Source of the DNA: JAQBVV01 sp965249205
Lineage (GTDB): Bacteria > Acidobacteriota > Vicinamibacteria > Vicinamibacterales > UBA2999
DNA: 64,000 nucleotides
Assembly (NCBI GenBank): GCA_965249205.1
Contig: CBDFLL010000005.1
Span: 1,535,307 to 1,599,306 of the forward strand
Reading direction: 5' to 3'
Shown here one piece after another: positions 16,060-25,042 of the stretch (positions within the stretch are counted from its first letter, which is position 1; each line of letters opens with the position of its first letter). The notes beneath the pieces were generated by a model, which was not told where the DNA came from, searched no databases, and worked only from the letters and a program-made list of their open reading frames with translations. A program made the translations under genes and the position numbers.

Positions 16060-18975
16060 ATGAATCTTCGTATGAAGTGGCTAGTGATCTTCGTGAGCCT
16101 CGTCATGCTCCCCGTGGGAGCCTCCGCTCAGGAAGCGGCTATCAGTGGTGTTGTGACGGACACCACGGGCGGCGTGCTGCCAGGTGTGACGGTCGTCGCC
16201 GTGCATATTGACACAGGGAACGTCTTCGAGACGATCACTGATGGCACCGGCTCGTTCCGGGTGCCAGCGCGCATCGGCGCCTTCGAGGTCACTGTGGCGC
16301 TTCCCGGTTTCACGACGGTGACGCAGACCGGTCTCCAGTTGCAGGTTGGCCAGCAGGCGGCGATGACCTTTGAGATGGCGCCGGCGACGCTTGAGGAGAC
16401 TATCACGGTCACCGGTGAAGCCCCGCTGCTCGAGACGACGAGTTCGAACGTCGGCTCCAACATCGACGCACTCCAGATGTCTGAGCTGCCGGTGAACGGC
16501 CGGAACTGGATGGACCTGGCGATGCTGGCCGCGGGGAGCCGCCAGAACGAATCGAGCGGCGCGCCGCTGATGCGCCAGGGCTATTCGCAGATCAACATCG
16601 ACGGCCAACAGGTCACGACCAACTTCATCGGCCTCGGCAACGATCAGCCGCGCTTCAGTCGCGACGCGATCGCGGAGTTCGAGTTGGTCACCAATCGCTT
16701 CGATGCGACCCAGGGCCGGTCGACCGGCATGCTGGTGAACGCCGTGACGAAGTCGGGCACCAACAGCTACGCCGGGAGCGTCTCGGGGTACTTCCGCAAC
16801 GATAGGTTCAACGCCAAGGACTTCATCCGAGACGAGGTCCTTCCGTACTCGAATCAACAGATCAGCACGACCATTGGCGGGCCGATTCGCCAGGATCGAA
16901 TTCACTTCTTTGCCAACTACGAGTACGAGCGCGAGCCCCGCATCCTTGCGTTCAACAGCCCGTACCCGGCGTTCAACGAAGACTTCGCGTTCACGCGCTA
17001 CCAGCAGACCGGCGGCGCCAAGCTGGATATGCAGTTCTCCCCGGCGCTGCGTCTGTCGGTGCGCGCGCAGCTCTACGATCAGGACTATTACTCTGGAGGT
17101 AGTGCCAGCCGCCATCCATCGGGCATCCAGGAGCAGAACCGGAACACCCAGCAGTACCTGGCCACGTTGACGCAGGTCATCGGCAACAGCGTGGTCAACG
17201 AGATCAAGGGTGGCACCAGCCGCTTTACACGCTTGAACGAGCCCATCAGCCGGTGGAACGGCGAGGACTTTCCGAACGCGGCGACCTATTCCTTCCGCCA
17301 CGGCACGGCGACCCGCGTGAGGATCCGCGGCTATCGGTTCGGTGACGCGAATACGCAGAATCACAACCAGTACAAGACGTCGATTCGCGATGACCTGTCG
17401 TTCTCTTTTGCCGCACGTGGGCGGCACGATCTGAGTGTTGGCGGCGAGTTCATTCGCGACATGTCGATCTTGCGCGGTTGTGGCAGCACCTGCCGGCCGA
17501 CGCTGTTGGCCACGAGGGGGAGGCCGAGCTACGAACTGCTGCAGCAGATCATACCGCCCGGAGAAAACCTCAACCCGGCCGCATGGAACTATGACCTGCT
17601 GGCGCCGTTCTCCCAGAGCTACACGCTGGGCATCCCCGACGCGGGGTTGAAGGGCTTCTACCGGGAGATGCCGTCGAACATCTACGGTGCCTGGCTTCAA
17701 GACGACTGGAGCGTCAGCCCACGCCTGACCGTAAACCTCGGCCTGCGCTGGGATATGGAAACCGGCAACGGCGCGAAAGTGTTCTTGCCGCCGATCCTGC
17801 CTGGCAACACCCCTGAGGACAGAAACAACTTTGGTCCCCGGGTCGGATTCGCGTTCACTGCTGACGACAACACGGTGATCCGGGGTGGGTACGGCAGGTT
17901 CTTCGCTGAAGGTACGGCCGACGAGATGCACCAGACGCTGCTCTTCGTACTGAGCGTGTCCCCGCAGATTCTCTCCGACGGGACGCGCGCGGACTTCCCG
18001 ACGAATCCCTATAACGGCCCCCAGCCAACGCGCCAGGAACTGCTGGACAGCGCGTGCGATCTCAACGGCGGGGCGCCGGGCTGCATCCGGCGGGAGTTTG
18101 TACCCGAGCAGGTCGACCCGTTCTTCAAGACCCCGTACAGTCATCAGGCCTCCATCGGCATCCAGCGGCAGATCGGGCCTGGCATGGCGCTTGAGAGTAA
18201 CTACGTCTACACCGGTGGCCGGGGCGAGGAAAGCGACCTGAACGCGAATTTGGGCTACAACCCGGATACCGGGGCCAACTACGACTACCGCGACTTCGCG
18301 CATCTCCCGATACCCACACTCGGTCGCGTCGAGTTGACGACGTTCGCGGGCTGGTCGGACTACCACGCGTGGGAGTCGAGCTTCACCAAGCGCATGAGTA
18401 ACCGCTGGCAGGCTCAGGTCACCTACACGCTCGGGCGCTTCAAGGACGCCCGCCCTCTCCCGTATTCGGGCGTGATCTCGAACGGTTTCCTGGCTCGGCA
18501 GGAAATCGGCTTCCCGCTCGCCAAGGATATGGGCGGCGATTACACTATCGCCGCGTCTGATCAGACGCACCGCGCCGTGTTCAACGGTATCGTGGAACTC
18601 CCCTTCGGGCTCCAGCTGAGCGGGTTGTACTTCTATGGTTCCGGCCAGCGCTATAGCACCGACGCGGGCGGCGACGAGCGGGACCAGGGCAGCGGGGGCG
18701 AGGATCGCCTGCGCCCGGACGGCACGATCTCAGTGCGCAACAATTTCGTCGGCCTGCCTCTCCATCGCGTTGACCTGCGGCTCCAGGAGCGGATCAGCCT
18801 CGGCAACGGCCCGACGATCGACGGTATCTTCGAGATCTTCAACGCGTTCAACCATGCGAACTACGGGAACTACACGACCGACGAGAGCAGCAGCCGCTTC
18901 GGAAACCCGACCTTCGACAGCAACATCGCGTATCAGCCGCGCTCGCTGCAGTTCGGCTTCCGCATCGCCTTCTAG
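16060..18975 (+). CDS. TonB-dependent receptor with N-terminal carboxypeptidase-regulatory domain
   Basis: 971 residues. The signal peptide (MNLRMKWLVIFVSLVML, cleavage after GASAQ) is followed by a carboxypeptidase-regulatory-like domain (ISGVVTDTTGGVLPGVTV, FEVTVALPGF) and a linker ETITVTGEAPLLET. Next come a plug domain (ELPVNGRNWMDLAMLAAG, FELVTNRFDATQGRSTG) and a long beta-barrel ending in LQFGFRIAF with a terminal aromatic residue. This is the OAR/SusC-like outer-membrane type abundant in Acidobacteriota; the ligand is unknown. AGGAGA lies eight bases before the ATG. The 27-bp tandem repeats upstream could influence its expression. Confidence 0.9.
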   Translation: MNLRMKWLVIFVSLVMLPVGASAQEAAISGVVTDTTGGVLPGVTVVAVHIDTGNVFETITDGTGSFRVPARIGAFEVTVALPGFTTVTQTGLQLQVGQQAAMTFEMAPATLEETITVTGEAPLLETTSSNVGSNIDALQMSELPVNGRNWMDLAMLAAGSRQNESSGAPLMRQGYSQINIDGQQVTTNFIGLGNDQPRFSRDAIAEFELVTNRFDATQGRSTGMLVNAVTKSGTNSYAGSVSGYFRNDRFNAKDFIRDEVLPYSNQQISTTIGGPIRQDRIHFFANYEYEREPRILAFNSPYPAFNEDFAFTRYQQTGGAKLDMQFSPALRLSVRAQLYDQDYYSGGSASRHPSGIQEQNRNTQQYLATLTQVIGNSVVNEIKGGTSRFTRLNEPISRWNGEDFPNAATYSFRHGTATRVRIRGYRFGDANTQNHNQYKTSIRDDLSFSFAARGRHDLSVGGEFIRDMSILRGCGSTCRPTLLATRGRPSYELLQQIIPPGENLNPAAWNYDLLAPFSQSYTLGIPDAGLKGFYREMPSNIYGAWLQDDWSVSPRLTVNLGLRWDMETGNGAKVFLPPILPGNTPEDRNNFGPRVGFAFTADDNTVIRGGYGRFFAEGTADEMHQTLLFVLSVSPQILSDGTRADFPTNPYNGPQPTRQELLDSACDLNGGAPGCIRREFVPEQVDPFFKTPYSHQASIGIQRQIGPGMALESNYVYTGGRGEESDLNANLGYNPDTGANYDYRDFAHLPIPTLGRVELTTFAGWSDYHAWESSFTKRMSNRWQAQVTYTLGRFKDARPLPYSGVISNGFLARQEIGFPLAKDMGGDYTIAASDQTHRAVFNGIVELPFGLQLSGLYFYGSGQRYSTDAGGDERDQGSGGEDRLRPDGTISVRNNFVGLPLHRVDLRLQERISLGNGPTIDGIFEIFNAFNHANYGNYTTDESSSRFGNPTFDSNIAYQPRSLQFGFRIAF

Positions 18976-19316
18976 AGTTCGTCACTCGCATCGTGGTTTC
19001 GCTGGGTCCCGGTTGTCACCGGGGCCCAGCGGGGCTCTCTCCATTTCCCCCCGCGGCGCGGCACCTCATCGCTTAGTTTTCGGGCTATGCTCAGCTCCAC
19101 TGCCACCCCGTCGACATCCTTCGCTCGGACTTGTCTCCGACACAGCGATTCCTGATTACTGGCTCCTCGGCCACTGCTTCTCGGGATTCCAGGGAGCTGG
19201 CGCTTCAACGATGAGTCGGCACCAAGCCATAGAAGAGGCGCCTGAGTGCTGCTGCGATCCCCGACGAGCTGTCTGGCCGCGGTGACGCGGCGTGCTAACA
19301 TTCGCGCGAAATACTG
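18976..19316 (+). other. Gene-free stretch between TonB receptor and malonate-locus relic
   Basis: Apart from the hairpin at 19001-19030 and the promoter-like TGCTAACAT near 19295, nothing could be recognised in either strand. Confidence 0.5.
19001..19030 (+). terminator. Strong hairpin after the TonB receptor
   Basis: A 13-bp stem (GCTGGGTCCCGGT against ACCGGGGCCCAGC, one wobble) with a TGTC loop starts 25 bases after the stop codon. No T-run follows, so it may be a stability or Rho-type end rather than a canonical intrinsic terminator. Confidence 0.5.
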
Positions 19317-19573
19317 CCCATAGATGAGATCTTCGTTGTCGACCTCTCCCGAATTCTGTCGGGTCCGCTGTGCACCATGCTAATGGTCGACATGGGCGCC
19401 CGTGTCGTGAAGGTGGTGGCCTGATGGGCACGACGAGTGGTGTGGCCGGCGGCCTGGCAGCGACGGACCCGGGGTTGGTGCCGTACGGCGCCATGACGGC
19501 GACGTTCTTTACGGGGCTCGGTTGCCTGCTGGGACCATCAGTGTTGTTTTTGACGGTGGCGGCGCTCTTTTAG
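19317..19573 (+). pseudogene. Collapsed second copy of the malonate locus: CoA-transferase start joined to madM end
   Basis: From about 19320 to 19418 the sequence matches the first 35 codons of the CoA-transferase at 6358 (about 88 percent identity by eye; EIFVVDLSRILSGPLCTML), but the start codon is ATA. At AAGGTGG it switches to the last 50 codons of madM (LMGTTSGVAGGLAATD ... LFLTVAALF, stop at 19573), about 91 percent identical to 12940-13083. Homology then continues through the 24-base leader of the next gene. Everything that lies between these points at 6.4-12.9 kb is absent. It is a relic with no function of its own except possibly as leader DNA. Confidence 0.85.
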
Positions 19574-19597
19574 GAACACAGTTCAGGAGGACGTCAG

Positions 19598-20584
19598 ATG
19601 ATGAAGCGCTACACACTACTGGCAGCACTCGTATCGGTCACGCTCTGTGCGGTACCGGCCTCGACCGACGCGCAGGGGCGGGGGGGCGGCCCGAACATCC
19701 TCGATCCGGCGCGGGCGGAACTTCCGTGGGCGTTCCATGTCGCCATCCCGGGCCTCCAACGGGAGGACGACGGCACCGTGAAGCGGGTGCCGGGTAGCGA
19801 CAAGGCCTTTACGGTGCCCGAGATCAACGACCCCTTCGCGCCGCCGGATTGGTACCCTGACGATCACCCTGTGATGCCGGAGATCGTGGCGACCGGCAGG
19901 AATCCGGAGGTGCGCGCCTGCTCCCAGTGCCACCTTCCGAACGGGCTCGGACATCCCGAATCATCCAGCCTCGCTGCGCTGCCGGCCGCCTACATCCTTC
20001 AACAGATGGCAGATTTCCGGACCGTCGACCGAAAGAATGCCGGCATCATGACGGTCATCGCGAGGGGAATGACCGATGCCGAGCTCGAGGCGTCGGCAGA
20101 GTACTTTGCCGGCCTGCCGCTGACACCGTGGACCAGGGTCGTCGAGACCGAGACGGTGCCAACGACCTACGTCGGTCCCGGCAACATGCGTTTCGAAGTG
20201 GTGGACCCGGTCGGAACGGAACCGCTTGGGCAGCGCATCATCGTGGTGCCGGAGGATCACGTGCTCGCCGAGCTTCGCGACTCCCATTCCGGATTCGTGG
20301 CGTACGTGCCGGTGGGCAGTATCGCGGCTGGCGAGAGACTCGCGACGACCGGCGGCGACAAGACGCTCCGCTGCGGCATTTGCCATGGTGCCGACCTGAA
20401 AGGCCAGGGCCCGATTCCAGGCTTCGCCGGCCGCTCGGCGATCTACATCGCGCGGCAGCTCTACAGTTTCCAGCACGGTCTTCGTGAAGGGGCCTGGAGC
20501 GGCCTGATGGCGGAAGCGGTCGCGAACCTGACCACCGAGGACTTGATAGCGCTCTCCGCGTACGCGGCGTCGCTAGAGCCCTAG
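19598..20584 (+). CDS. Secreted dihaem cytochrome c
   Basis: 328 residues. A signal peptide (MMKRYTLLAALVSVTLC, cleavage near STDAQ) precedes two cytochrome c modules with haem sites CSQCH (108-112) and CGICH (259-263); the second is followed by GADLKGQGPIPGFAGRS, typical of class I cytochromes. The domain between them contains PTTYVGPGNMRF. It is likely a periplasmic electron carrier. A very good AGGAGG site lies seven bases before the ATG at 19598, in a leader shared with the cytochrome at 13128. Confidence 0.85.
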   Translation: MMKRYTLLAALVSVTLCAVPASTDAQGRGGGPNILDPARAELPWAFHVAIPGLQREDDGTVKRVPGSDKAFTVPEINDPFAPPDWYPDDHPVMPEIVATGRNPEVRACSQCHLPNGLGHPESSSLAALPAAYILQQMADFRTVDRKNAGIMTVIARGMTDAELEASAEYFAGLPLTPWTRVVETETVPTTYVGPGNMRFEVVDPVGTEPLGQRIIVVPEDHVLAELRDSHSGFVAYVPVGSIAAGERLATTGGDKTLRCGICHGADLKGQGPIPGFAGRSAIYIARQLYSFQHGLREGAWSGLMAEAVANLTTEDLIALSAYAASLEP

Positions 20585-20675
20585 GCGCATCGACGCTTCG
20601 AACGAGCGTCGGAACAGTAGAAGAGAGCGCCGCCGCTCGATCGGTCATACTCGCGTAATTGCCTCCGCGGTCACG

Positions 20676-20927
20676 GGACGAGCGGGTCCTTCGTGCCTGT
20701 GAGTGCGCCATCCGGGGCCGGGCGCCAAAGCGCCACCTCGTCACACTCTCGGGCAAGCTCAAAATCCTTGTCGGTCACACCTTTGGCGCTGTGTCAACTC
20801 ACGCGCCTCGGACGAGCGGGTCCTTCGTGCCTGTGAGTGCGCCATCCGGGGCCGGGCGCCAAAGCGCCACCTCGTCACACTCTCGGGCAAGCTCAAAATC
20901 CTTGTCGGTCACACCTTTGGCGCTGTG
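20676..20927 (+). repeat. 118-bp direct duplication of the 3' end of the pterin dehydratase gene
   Basis: Positions 20676-20793 and 20810-20927 are the same sequence at a 134-base offset, separated by 16 bases. The second copy is the real C-terminal coding end of the minus-strand gene; the first lies beyond its stop. By eye I see no difference between copies. Confidence 0.9.
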
Positions 20928-21152
20928 GGTCGACAAGGCAACGACCACCCGACCCCATGAGACCGTCAACTCAGGATGATGATTCGCAACCTCGGCGCAT
21001 AGTCCGATCGCGTTGACCAGCATCAGCGTAACCGGCCACCCCGCCGTCTCGTACGACCGCCGAATCGTGCCGCCTGCGTAGATCCAGCCCGGCAATTGCC
21101 GCAGCCGTTTTTCGATCTCTGCAGAGGAATACGTGATCTCCTTGTCCGGCAT
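20799..21152 (-). CDS. phhB: 4a-hydroxytetrahydrobiopterin dehydratase (pterin-4a-carbinolamine dehydratase)
   Basis: 117 residues, the usual size. The active-site signature is present as ANHHPELTVSWGRVVVALSTHS, followed by KGVTDKDFELARECD. The enzyme recycles the pterin cofactor of aromatic amino acid hydroxylases or, in many bacteria, supports other pterin or Moco chemistry. No hydroxylase gene is nearby. The C-terminal tail past ECDEVAL is longer than needed and lies in the duplicated segment, so the present stop at 20799 may have been created by the duplication. GAGGG precedes the ATG. Confidence 0.85.
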   Translation of the reverse strand: MPDKEITYSSAEIEKRLRQLPGWIYAGGTIRRSYETAGWPVTLMLVNAIGLCAEVANHHPELTVSWGRVVVALSTHSAKGVTDKDFELARECDEVALWRPAPDGALTGTKDPLVRGA

Positions 21153-21272
21153 AACGCCCTCATTTTTCAGCGTGCGCTGACACGCAACGAATGGTGACGA
21201 CGGTTCCTCGCCGCCGTTGTGGAGACGATCAGCACCATGGCCTCAGCCAAACGTCGGCTGTGGTCGGTTTGG

Positions 21273-21935
21273 CTACGACTTCGGCTGCGGCACGATCCGC
21301 AGATACGGCCGGGGCGCTTTCCAACCCTGCGGATACGTCTTCTTTGCCTCTTCATCGGAGACGGCCGGAAGAATAATGACGTCCTCGCCCTGCTTCCAGT
21401 TCACCGGCGTCGCCACTTTGTTCTTGGCCGTCAACTGCATGGAGTCGAGTACGCGCAGCACCTCGTCGAAGTTACGTCCTGTGCTCATCGGATACGCGAT
21501 GATGAGCTTGATCTTCTTGTCAGGGCCGATGACAAACACGTTGCGCACCGTCTGATTGTCGGCGGCCGTCCGACCGTCGCAGCCGCCTTCGAGATCCGCA
21601 GGCAGCATGCCGAACTTCTTCGAGATCTCCAGCTTGGTGTCGCCGATCATCGGGTAGTTCGGCTCGTGACCCTGGGTCTCCTTGATGTCGATGGCCCAGC
21701 GTTTGTGATTGTCCACCGGGTCGACACTCAGACCGATGACCTTCGTGTTGCGCTTGTCGAACTCGGATTTGAGCCCGGCCATGTACCCCAGTTCGGTCGT
21801 GCAGACCGGCGTGAAGTCCTTGGGGTGCGAGAACAGCACCGCCCAACCATCACCGATCCACTCGTGAAACTTGATTGGACCCTGGGTTGTGTCGGCCTCG
21901 AAGTCTGGTGCCAGATCGCCAAGTCGAAGACTCAT
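21273..21935 (-). CDS. 1-Cys peroxiredoxin (Prx6 type)
   Basis: 220 residues, the long Prx6-type length. The peroxidatic cysteine is C45 in DFTPVCTTE with the preceding HPKD, and the C-terminal dimer extension GEDVIILPAVSDEEAKKTYP is typical of the Prx6 group. It reduces peroxides in the cytoplasm. AGGAGGG lies seven bases before the ATG. It sits between the pterin dehydratase gene and the panD relic on the same strand. Confidence 0.9.
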   Translation of the reverse strand: MSLRLGDLAPDFEADTTQGPIKFHEWIGDGWAVLFSHPKDFTPVCTTELGYMAGLKSEFDKRNTKVIGLSVDPVDNHKRWAIDIKETQGHEPNYPMIGDTKLEISKKFGMLPADLEGGCDGRTAADNQTVRNVFVIGPDKKIKLIIAYPMSTGRNFDEVLRVLDSMQLTAKNKVATPVNWKQGEDVIILPAVSDEEAKKTYPQGWKAPRPYLRIVPQPKS

Positions 21936-21974
21936 CTTGAAACCCTCCTGTGCAGTGATGTGTGCATCCTGCCG

Positions 21975-22228
21975 TTACCCCTCCCGGTTGTCGGCAAGGT
22001 CTGCGAGAAACGCGTCCTTGTGATCGACTGAGATCATCTTCGGCGTGACTGGCTCATCGGCCAGCGTATACGCGACGATGATCACGATACAGCCACCCTC
22101 TCGCCCGAGATGATATCGCTCCTCCGCATCAGATCTTCATCGATCACGATGCTGCCGACGTAGTTCAGATCCGCGCCGGTCACGGTTGCCCGGCGAATCT
22201 TCGACTTACACATGAAACGCAGCTGCAT
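21975..22228 (-). pseudogene. panD: panD, aspartate 1-decarboxylase, with internal deletion
   Basis: The start (MQLRFMCKSKIRRATVTGAD, GGAGG upstream) and the self-processing site LNYVGS (G25-S26) are typical of PanD. After GERVAV, where the segment carrying the conserved NGxRxxTYxI and NGAAA motifs should come, the frame stops at 22082. The C-terminal part then continues in another frame: CIVIIVAYTLADEP to a stop at 21975. About 35 residues are missing at the join near 22090. If real, beta-alanine synthesis for coenzyme A by this route is lost. Confidence 0.75.
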
Positions 22229-22322
22229 AACCCTCCAAGACGTACCAGTATAGTGGGGCCACACGCGGCGGCCATGCCCGGGGGCTTCGGTGCGCCGATC
22301 GCGGCTGGGCCGAAACGCGCAA

Positions 22323-24869
22323 TCAGAACCTGAAGCGGATCCCAACGGTGGGCAGACGAGGAATCGACTGGTCACGCTTCTCGACGATGCGCGGCCTGTC
22401 CGAATCAGGGTCGAACTCCAGCCGCGGCTCAAATGCACCAGCATTCTTGCGATTCAACGCGTTGATCACCTCTGCGTACAACTCCCAACGCCCCTCGGCT
22501 CCGCGAGGCCGCCACGTGGCCCGTACGTCCACGCGGGCAAACACCGGGAGGCGCGCCTGGTTGAGATTGGCTACGGAGCCGAAGTCCACGGCGTACACCA
22601 GCCTGCCCTCGCTGTCGATGTCCGGCACAAGCTCGCTGGTGTCGCCATCGGCGTCCAGGTCACGCACGTCTTCTGTGCCGGCCACCCGGAGCCCAACCGG
22701 TGCGGTGCGCGGAAACCCGGAGGCCACCCGGATTGTCGACGCCAGTTCCCAGCGCGGCGTCAGCCGGTAGGACCCGACCATCGCGAACGCATGGCGCCGG
22801 TCGTACTCAAAGGCGTAGCGCCGGCCGTACGCGTCCCGATCCGCCTGGCCCCAGGTGTAGCTGGCCCACCCATTCACGCGGGCATCCGAAGGCACGCGCA
22901 GCCGGGACAGCAGCACGTCGAATCCATAGGCGCGTCCTCGGCCGTCATTGCCAGGAATCGTCGTGATGATCGGATCGGTCGGCACACTCGATGTCAACGC
23001 TGCCGGAAAGTCGTACTGCGCTACGCGCGCCCGCCGCGCCGTCTCCGACTCGAGCTGTCCGAGGAGAAGGTCCGTAAAACGCTTGTAGTAGCCCTCGACG
23101 CGCAGCGACACGCCCCCACCAATGTCTTGCTCGACGCCGGCCGAGCCGTGCCATGACTGCTCACTGCGTAGCCCGGCGACCGCGTCGTCAGACAGATCCA
23201 GCACGTAGTCGCTCTGAGCCAGCTTCTCGTAGCCTGGGCTTTGCGTATAGCGCCCCACCGCTCCCTTCACGCGGGTGGCCGATCCCAGGTCCAACGAGAC
23301 GGTGATTCTCGGCGACACCAGGGTTTCCCCCGTGATACCCACGCGGTCCATGCGCAGGCCCACCTGAACCGAACCGAGCGACCCGATTTGCCGCGTGTCC
23401 TGCAGCCACACGCCGCCGCGCGTTGACCGGCGGAACGCGCTGAGCAGGTCCGGAAGGCCCGCACCGCCCTGTACGCTCGACCCGTTGGCAGCCACCGGAT
23501 TCCGGTCGCCTGTGATCTCGAACCGGAGGCCGGTCGACAACCGATGCACTTCCGCGCCAGCCTCTACGACGTGCGTGGGAAAGGCCCAGGCGAATCCCTG
23601 CCGCACCGACAGGTCCTCCACCGTGAGTGCTCGCTCGAACACGACGTCAGCTGCCCCGAACGTGTCCTCACCAGGCGAGTTCGACCGGCGGCTCGTGTTC
23701 TCGAACACGGCGTCCACGCCGAATGTGGACCGCGTGTCGGAGTACGCCACCACGGTATGTGCCTGCCCCCGTACGCCGATCGACGTCTCGATACGCGCCC
23801 AGGCCAGATCGTTGTCCGTATCGTCCTGGAAGGTTCCACGCGTCGAATCCTCATCGATCTCCAGCGCCGCCGCCTGCCGGCTCCGCAAACCGAAAAGCGT
23901 GACCTTGCTCCCCGCGCTAGGTTCCCACACGCCCTTGGCCTGCAGATCGGCGAACCCTGGAAACTGCTGATCGGTAAAGCGCTCAGCGATGAGATCGTAG
24001 TAGGTGCGTCGGCCGGTCACGAGCCACGAGCCTGCCGCGTCGCCAGGCAGCGGACCTTCGAGCACCAGGTTGGTGTCCGTGATGCTGAGCGACGCCGACC
24101 CCGTCAAGCCATCGTCCCGCCGGCCATCACGGTTCTCGACGACCAGCAGTGACGACAAGCGGTCGCCGTACTCGACGCTGAATCCGCCAGTGGCCAGTTC
24201 GAAACGTTGGATTGTCTCGGGGTTGAATGCGGTCGTGAGACCGAACAGCCGGTACGGATCGTGGATTTCGACTCCGTCCATGACGGTGAGGTTCTGATCG
24301 GGCGCTCCTCCGCGGACGGCAAGGCGGCTTCCAAACTCCTCAGTCGCGGCCACGCCCGGCAGCGTCTGCAAGGTGCGGTAGATGTTGTCGGCCGCGCCCG
24401 GCGTGCGCAAGACCTGCGACGGCTGCACGACCTCGGTGGCTGGTGCGGCGCCGGGCGCCGACGCCACCACGTCCACCGAGGTCGCAAACGCCGCATCGCG
24501 GGCGAGCGATAGTTCCGCTCCCGCGAGGCCGCCGTCCCCGACATCCAGTGTCGTCGTCAGTGGGAAATAGCCTGGAGCCACGACCTGTACGGCCACGCGG
24601 CCGACCGACACCAACAGTGAGAACCCTCCACCGGCATCGGTGATGGCGCGTCCCTCGCCCGCGGCGCCAGCGCCCTCAGCCAGCACGACCGCGTCGGGGA
24701 TCGCTGCGCCCGTCTCCGCATCAAGCACCCGCCCCTCGACCGCGACCGCGGAAGGGACTTGCGTAAGCACCCGCACGGCACCCGGACCGACGAGGATAGC
24801 AACCGCTGCGACCAGTGGCAGCAGGATGCGCCTGAGAATCACGCCGACGCCAGTGCGATGACGACGCAT
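22323..24869 (-). CDS. TonB-dependent receptor of the metal-efflux cluster
   Basis: 848 residues from the ATG at 24869. A signal segment (RRILLPLVAAVAILVGPG) is followed by a carboxypeptidase-regulatory-like domain (VAVEGRVLDAETGAAIPDAVV) and a plug domain (DNIYRTLQTLPGVAA, SRLAVRGGAPDQNLTVMDGVEI). A barrel ends in PTVGIRFRF. The plug type (TLPGVAATEEF, RGGAPDQN) is the kind often found next to metal pumps. Repeat R1 copy B ends eight bases before the start, so the repeat forms the whole upstream region. The gene shares direction with the RND pump operon and may be its last member. Confidence 0.85.
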   Translation of the reverse strand: MRRHRTGVGVILRRILLPLVAAVAILVGPGAVRVLTQVPSAVAVEGRVLDAETGAAIPDAVVLAEGAGAAGEGRAITDAGGGFSLLVSVGRVAVQVVAPGYFPLTTTLDVGDGGLAGAELSLARDAAFATSVDVVASAPGAAPATEVVQPSQVLRTPGAADNIYRTLQTLPGVAATEEFGSRLAVRGGAPDQNLTVMDGVEIHDPYRLFGLTTAFNPETIQRFELATGGFSVEYGDRLSSLLVVENRDGRRDDGLTGSASLSITDTNLVLEGPLPGDAAGSWLVTGRRTYYDLIAERFTDQQFPGFADLQAKGVWEPSAGSKVTLFGLRSRQAAALEIDEDSTRGTFQDDTDNDLAWARIETSIGVRGQAHTVVAYSDTRSTFGVDAVFENTSRRSNSPGEDTFGAADVVFERALTVEDLSVRQGFAWAFPTHVVEAGAEVHRLSTGLRFEITGDRNPVAANGSSVQGGAGLPDLLSAFRRSTRGGVWLQDTRQIGSLGSVQVGLRMDRVGITGETLVSPRITVSLDLGSATRVKGAVGRYTQSPGYEKLAQSDYVLDLSDDAVAGLRSEQSWHGSAGVEQDIGGGVSLRVEGYYKRFTDLLLGQLESETARRARVAQYDFPAALTSSVPTDPIITTIPGNDGRGRAYGFDVLLSRLRVPSDARVNGWASYTWGQADRDAYGRRYAFEYDRRHAFAMVGSYRLTPRWELASTIRVASGFPRTAPVGLRVAGTEDVRDLDADGDTSELVPDIDSEGRLVYAVDFGSVANLNQARLPVFARVDVRATWRPRGAEGRWELYAEVINALNRKNAGAFEPRLEFDPDSDRPRIVEKRDQSIPRLPTVGIRFRF

Positions 24870-24876
24870 GCGAACC

Positions 24877-25042
24877 CTAGCAGCCCGTGGTGAAAGTCCG
24901 ACGTCGCACAGAGACGGGCGAGGCGTCTCGCGGACAAGGCGCGACGACTGAGAATACCGCCTGTATTTGAAGGAGGAGCAACGCGGGCCGTGAGGATGCA
25001 TCGCTCGTCGAATGCAGGCGGAGTTTCACCACGGGCTGCTAC
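24877..25042. repeat. Repeat R1, copy B (166 bp, full form)
   Basis: Terminal inverted repeats of about 23 bases (CTAGCAGCCCGTGGTGAAAG at the left; TTTCACCACGGGCTGCTAC at the right) enclose AAGGCGCGA (24936), a small palindrome ATAC-CGCCT-GTAT, GAGCAACGC (24976) and GGATGCATCG (24994). It fills the space between the RND pump and the TonB receptor completely. The pump stop codon (25039-25041) lies in its terminal CTAC. Confidence 0.85.

Noticed and set aside
16081..18570. 829-codon minus-strand frame
   Set aside because: Antisense of the TonB receptor; composition is Arg/Val/His-rich as expected for a GC-rich shadow.
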